64,000 nt of DNA from Limnobaculum eriocheiris (GTDB taxonomy: Bacteria; Pseudomonadota; Gammaproteobacteria; Enterobacterales; Enterobacteriaceae). The position numbers and the translations under genes were made by a program. Each line of letters opens with the position of its first letter. Position 1 is the first letter of the stretch. The DNA lies in contig NZ_JAJNAG010000011.1 in the NCBI RefSeq assembly GCF_021010575.1, forward strand, positions 1 to 64,000, in the 5' to 3' direction. Below, in pieces: positions 60,670 to 64,000 of this stretch. The notes under the pieces are model-generated. The model saw only the letters and a list, made by a program, of their open reading frames with translations. It did not search any database and was not told the DNA's origin.

Positions 60670-61401
60670 TTACTGTGGAAACCATTTATGACTAATTTGT
60701 TGATAGGTTCCGTCTTTCTTCACGGCTTCCAGCGCAGCATTAATCTTCTCCATCAGCGCGGTGTTATCCTGACGCACTGCAATACCTAAACCTGCACCAA
60801 AGTAAGCCGGATCGGCAATATGCTCACCCAGGGTGACCAGTTCAGGGCTGGTTTTCAGCCATTCGTTCACGGCGGCGGTATCACCAAATACCGCGTCCAG
60901 ACGACCATTTTTCAGGTCAATAACGGCGGTCTGGTAACTATCATAAGGAACGGTTTTTATTTCAGGATGCTTTTCGTTCATGTACTTCTGGTGTGTGGAG
61001 CCATTCTCCATACCCACTTTTTTACCTTTCATTTGGTCAACGGAGGTAATGGTGTCTTTACGTACAATCAAAACGGCAGAGTTTGCATAGTAAGGTTGGC
61101 TGAACAAAACTTGTTTACTGCGTTCAGCGGTGATATCCATACCGGAAATGACCGCATCATAACGACGGAATTTCAGGGCAGGGATCAGGCTGTCAAACGC
61201 ATGATTAGAGAAAGTACATTCCGCTTTCATCTCTTTACAGAGTGCTTTGGCTAAATCGAGGTCAAAGCCAGTGATATTGCTGTCTTTATCCATAAATTCA
61301 AACGGAGGGTAAGTTGCAGATGATGCAAAACGAATAGGGTCGGCGGCCTGAGCAGATAACGCGACACCGGCTAATAATAGAATGGCTACAACTTTCTTCA
61401 T
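60670..61401 (-). CDS. artJ: Arginine ABC transporter substrate-binding protein
   Basis: Periplasmic arginine receptor. 243 residues with a signal peptide (cleavage after AQA, about 19) and SBP family 3 motifs: FASSATYPPFEFMD, GFDLDLAKALC, FDSLIPALKFRRYDAVISGM, GMENGSTHQKYM and GDTAAVNEWL. It is closest to ArtJ, the separately transcribed receptor, fitting its single-gene state without artPIQM in the window. A paired ARG box lies in its promoter. Confidence 0.93.
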   Translation of the reverse strand: MKKVVAILLLAGVALSAQAADPIRFASSATYPPFEFMDKDSNITGFDLDLAKALCKEMKAECTFSNHAFDSLIPALKFRRYDAVISGMDITAERSKQVLFSQPYYANSAVLIVRKDTITSVDQMKGKKVGMENGSTHQKYMNEKHPEIKTVPYDSYQTAVIDLKNGRLDAVFGDTAAVNEWLKTSPELVTLGEHIADPAYFGAGLGIAVRQDNTALMEKINAALEAVKKDGTYQQISHKWFPQ

Positions 61402-61429
61402 GGTACAGACTCCGATAGTAAAAAAAGGC

Positions 61430-61468
61430 TATGACTATTTATTCGCATAAATCGAATATATATTCATT
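61430..61468 (-). promoter_or_regulatory. ArgR operator (two ARG boxes 3 bp apart) upstream of artJ
   Basis: TGACT-ATTT-ATTCG (61432-61445) and CGAAT-ATAT-ATTCA (61453-61466) match the ARG box core TGAATwwwwATTCA at 8 and 9 of 10 fixed positions, and as 18-bp boxes they are separated by exactly three bases, the canonical ArgR spacing. They lie 29-67 bases before the artJ start. Confidence 0.78.
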
Positions 61469-61524
61469 AAATATGAATAAGCAAGCAAAATCTTTATTAA
61501 AGATGAAAGCGATAAAAAAGCGGG

Positions 61525-62385
61525 TTACTCCTCCTGGCATATCCAGTCCTGAAACAGTTGCATAGCCGGGGTAAGGTGTTTTGATTTTAATCGGGTTAGC
61601 CAGTAGCCACCCATATTGATCTCTGTATTGAAGGGACGAACAAGCACACCGCTTTCCAGCTCCTTATTAAACATTTTTGATGGGGCTAAAGCGACTCCGG
61701 CATTGAGTATGGCGGCTTCAACCATTAAACGGGAAGAATCGAAAATCATACCGTTTGGTCGCCATGGGTTAAGGCCCGCACTGATTAACCAGCGATCCCA
61801 TTCCTCCTCACGATAAGTGCGCAGAAGGACTTCTTTTGCCAGATCGCCCGGTTCAGATAAACGTTTAGCGGCTTCGGGTGAACATAGCACCGTTAATGGG
61901 GCATCAAATAGCAGAGTATTCTCACTGCCCGGCCAGCTTCCTTCGCCAAAACGAATGGCAAAATCCAACCCTTCGGCAGCAAGGTTGACCACGTTATTAT
62001 TGGTGAGCAGTTTCAATTCAATGAAAGGGTATTTTTCATGAAATTTCCACAGTCGGGGCAGTAGCCAACCCACGGCAAAAGTTCCTACGATAGCAACAGT
62101 GAGAACCTCATGAAATTCACCGCCTTCAAATCGTTTTAACACCGTCTGGATATGGTCAAATGCTTCGGTTAATACCGGTAGCAGAACCTGAGCCTGTTCG
62201 GTCATTTCTAAACCGCGCGGTAACCGCTTAAAAAGTGCGGTACCCAACTGTGCTTCAAGTAAGCGAACCTGTTGGCTTACCGCCGCCTGAGTGACGTTTA
62301 GTTCAAGACCGGCGCGGGTAAAATTCAGGTGTCTTGCTGAGGCTTCAAAAGCACGTAATGCATTAAGCGGAAAAAAAGATCGCAT
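61525..62385 (-). CDS. ampR: AmpR-type LysR regulator of the beta-lactamase
   Basis: A 286-residue LysR regulator: winged helix FPLNALRAFEASARHLNFTRAG with VTQAAVSQQVRLLEAQLG, and an effector domain with VAIVGTFAVGWLLPRLW, LTNNNVVNLAAEGLDFAIRFGEG and MVEAAILNAGVALAP, the AmpR/CumR/NmcR pattern. It is divergent from a class A beta-lactamase with a 265-base gap, the standard arrangement for inducible chromosomal enzymes sensing peptidoglycan fragments. Confidence 0.9.
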   Translation of the reverse strand: MRSFFPLNALRAFEASARHLNFTRAGLELNVTQAAVSQQVRLLEAQLGTALFKRLPRGLEMTEQAQVLLPVLTEAFDHIQTVLKRFEGGEFHEVLTVAIVGTFAVGWLLPRLWKFHEKYPFIELKLLTNNNVVNLAAEGLDFAIRFGEGSWPGSENTLLFDAPLTVLCSPEAAKRLSEPGDLAKEVLLRTYREEEWDRWLISAGLNPWRPNGMIFDSSRLMVEAAILNAGVALAPSKMFNKELESGVLVRPFNTEINMGGYWLTRLKSKHLTPAMQLFQDWICQEE

Positions 62386-62446
62386 TAATCAATACCTATA
62401 AGTTTTTCTTTACCCTTACTGAAAATAACCTTGCTTGTAAATCGTC

Positions 62447-62477
62447 TGATAATGATTGATATTGCCCGGGATTATCA
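62447..62477. promoter_or_regulatory. Inverted repeat in the ampR-bla gap, candidate AmpR operator
   Basis: TGATAAT and ATTATCA (perfect 7 bp) separated by 17 bases lie in the intergenic region. The position is right for a shared LysR-type operator, but spacing and sequence only suggest it. Confidence 0.45.
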
Positions 62478-62650
62478 CTAATCCAATGCATTAATAGAAC
62501 AGGGTATGATGAGTTATATCTATCATCATAGCGATTAATTTGACGATGGTAATAGTATTTCTTTTGATAAGCTGATTAACCATCGAAGTGATAACGCATA
62601 ACCATTTGAGAGATCGAATTTTTGTAAAATATTCATTTAACGAGACTAAT

Positions 62651-63538
62651 ATGGCTAAAAATATGTTGCGTAAAAGCATGCTGGCAGCAGCAGCCTTTGT
62701 ACCCTTTATCACATTTTCTACACCTTCGTTAGCCGCTAAAACGGACCAGATTTCAACCATCCAGCAGAGTCTGGCTGATTTAGAAAAAAGTAGCGGTGGA
62801 CGATTGGGCGTTGTACTAATTAACACGGCAGATAATTCACAGATTGTTTATCGTGGTGACGAACGTTTTCCAATGTGCAGTACCAGCAAGGTGATGGTGG
62901 TTGCCGGAGTATTGAAACAAAGCGAATCACAAAAAGATCTTTTGAGTCAGCAAGTAGAAATTAAAAAGAGAGATCTGGTCAGTTATAGTCCAATTGTTGA
63001 AAAAAGCTTAAACAATAAGATGTCATTAGCCGAGCTTAGTGCAGCAACATTGCAATACAGCGATAATGCAGCCATGAATAAACTGATTGAACAACTGGGC
63101 GGCACTAAAAAAGCTACGGCGTTTGCGCGTTCTATTGGTGATAAAACATTTCGTTTAGATCGCACCGAACCGACGTTAAATTCTGCCATTCCCGGAGATA
63201 AACGCGATACCACAACACCGCTGGCTATGGCGCTCAGTTTGCAAAAATTAACGCTGGGAGATGCGCTTGCTGCACCACAACGTGATCAACTGGTGGAATG
63301 GTTAAAAGGAAACACTACCGGTGCCGCCAGTATTCGAGCTGGTTTGTCAACAGAGTGGGTGGTCGGTGATAAAACGGGCAGCGGCTCCTATGGAACTACC
63401 AATGATATTGCCGTTATCTGGCCTAAGGATAAAGCACCATTAATTCTGGTCACTTACTTTACCCAGAATGAAAAAGAGGCCAAATCTCGTCGGGAAGTTT
63501 TAGCATTGGCGGCAAAAATTGTAACGCAGGGGCTCTGA
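62651..63538 (+). CDS. Class A extended-spectrum beta-lactamase, CTX-M-like
   Basis: Periplasmic serine beta-lactamase, 295 residues, with a signal peptide (cleavage after about 28). Catalytic motifs: S77-T-S-K80 in MCSTSKVMV (Ambler 70-73), SDN at 137-139 (130-132), Glu173 in RTEPTLN (166) and KTG at 241-243 (234-236), followed by S244 (237). The sequence is closest by eye to the CTX-M/KLUC/CumA group ([21 protein letters not shown]-like [24 protein letters not shown]). The residue after KTGSG is Ser (Ambler 240), where CTX-M-9 has Asp and CTX-M-15 Gly. A start at ATG 62651 is chosen; an earlier Met at 62588 lacks a signal. Regulated by the divergent AmpR-like gene. Confidence 0.93.
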   Translation: MAKNMLRKSMLAAAAFVPFITFSTPSLAAKTDQISTIQQSLADLEKSSGGRLGVVLINTADNSQIVYRGDERFPMCSTSKVMVVAGVLKQSESQKDLLSQQVEIKKRDLVSYSPIVEKSLNNKMSLAELSAATLQYSDNAAMNKLIEQLGGTKKATAFARSIGDKTFRLDRTEPTLNSAIPGDKRDTTTPLAMALSLQKLTLGDALAAPQRDQLVEWLKGNTTGAASIRAGLSTEWVVGDKTGSGSYGTTNDIAVIWPKDKAPLILVTYFTQNEKEAKSRREVLALAAKIVTQGL

Positions 63539-63556
63539 TTCTCTATTTTTGCCGTA

Positions 63557-63593
63557 TAAAAAATCCCGGCTTATATATTTGCCGGGATCTTTA
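63557..63593. terminator. Bidirectional terminator between the beta-lactamase gene and rimO
   Basis: ATCCCGGC and GCCGGGAT (8 bp) around a ten-base AT loop, with an A-run on one side that reads as a T-run for rimO on the minus strand. Confidence 0.8.
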
Positions 63594-63613
63594 TCAGTCA
63601 AATTGGTACAGCT

Positions 63614-64000
63614 TTATCTTGTTACAGAACCCCACAGGTCATACTCGTCAGCATTCTCGATAGTAACCTGAACAATATCACCTACTTTAACCTGACGCTC
63701 TTCATTCAGATAAACCACACCGTCAATTTCTGGTGCATCGGCCATACTTCTGCCAATGGCACCTTCTTCATCTATTTCATCGATAATAACCGGTATAGTC
63801 AGGCCAATCTTGTCCTGTAATCGCTGGGCAGAAATCTGTTGCTGAAGCTGCATAAAGCGATGGAAGCGTTCTTCTTTGATCTCTTCCGGTACCTGATCGG
63901 CAAGCTCATTAGCAGCAGCACCTTCAACCGGGCTATATTTAAAGCAGCCGACGCGATCCAGTTTAGCTTCTTTCAGGAAGTCCAGCAGCATAGTGAAATC
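63614..64000 (-). CDS. rimO: Ribosomal protein S12 methylthiotransferase, C-terminal part (cut by window edge)
   Basis: Radical-SAM enzyme that methylthiolates Asp88 of ribosomal protein S12. Only the last about 128 codons are in the window: [24 protein letters not shown], then the TRAM domain with [24 protein letters not shown] and [18 protein letters not shown]. The radical-SAM core with its CxxxCxxC lies beyond base 64000. The open frame runs through to the edge. Confidence 0.95.
   Translation of the reverse strand, partial: DFTMLLDFLKEAKLDRVGCFKYSPVEGAAANELADQVPEEIKEERFHRFMQLQQQISAQRLQDKIGLTIPVIIDEIDEEGAIGRSMADAPEIDGVVYLNEERQVKVGDIVQVTIENADEYDLWGSVTR

Overview
The window reads as a chromosome segment of a Gram-negative enteric bacterium (order Enterobacterales). 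The genes pth, ychH, prs, ispE, lolB, hemA, prfA, prmC, sirB2, sirB1, kdsA, the yecM/cutC/cmoB/cmoA/yecN/aspS/nudB/yebC/ruvC/ruvA/ruvB block and the grxA/nfsA/ybjN/rlmC/artJ block all have close Escherichia coli counterparts in nearly E. coli order, but with rearrangements (dauA moved next to kdsA, ybjC and rimK absent) and many genes that E. coli K-12 lacks. Divergence from E. coli suggests a family outside Enterobacteriaceae sensu stricto (Budviciaceae-like is my guess; the sequence alone does not prove it).

Layout. 1-127: right end of an IS1-family element entering from the left edge. 0.3-13.7 kb: core housekeeping (stress membrane protein, tRNA recycling, PRPP, isoprenoid, lipoprotein sorting, heme, translation termination, KDO synthesis), the DauA transporter and the periplasmic protease inhibitor ecotin. 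14.0-20.3 kb: a complete sgcXBCQAER-type PTS cluster plus a HxpB-like sugar phosphatase. 20.5-25.2 kb: an RNA-repair operon with a sigma-54 type promoter, rsr (Ro60 orthologue), FOUR tandem Y RNA-like noncoding RNAs with permuted tRNA-mimic heads, rtcB and rtcA. 25.6-34.5 kb: mixed accessory genes (TauE exporter, cytosolic 5'-nucleotidase, GNAT, YidE, YggL, a frameshifted agp, a P1 peptidase). 34.9-39.3 kb: an L-rhamnonate catabolic operon (rhmR, DapA-type aldolase, rhmD, rhmT). 39.1-45.6 kb: a degraded zone with a frameshifted ydhK, a 5'-truncated ydhJ, about 1 kb of AT-rich noncoding DNA, an orphan IS1 InsA-like protein and a second DapA/IclR pair. 45.7-63 kb: core genes again, then a chromosomal CTX-M-like class A beta-lactamase with a divergent AmpR-type regulator next to artJ. 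The right edge cuts rimO.

How genes work together. The rsr/Y RNA/rtcBA operon is the most interesting part: Rsr binds the Y RNA stem with its conserved internal loop, the tRNA-like heads may tether or gate partners, and RtcA/RtcB repair RNA ends. Each of the four Y RNAs closes with its own perfect or near-perfect terminal stem, has the same AUGC.../ACUUG-type internal loop, and carries a T-arm followed by a short closed acceptor hairpin and then (in three of four) a D-arm. Two of the acceptor loops still contain CCA. The sgc and rhm operons both carry upstream CRP-like sites, fitting catabolite control. ruvAB has a LexA-like operator and artJ has a paired ARG box, so several classical regulatory circuits can be read directly from the DNA.
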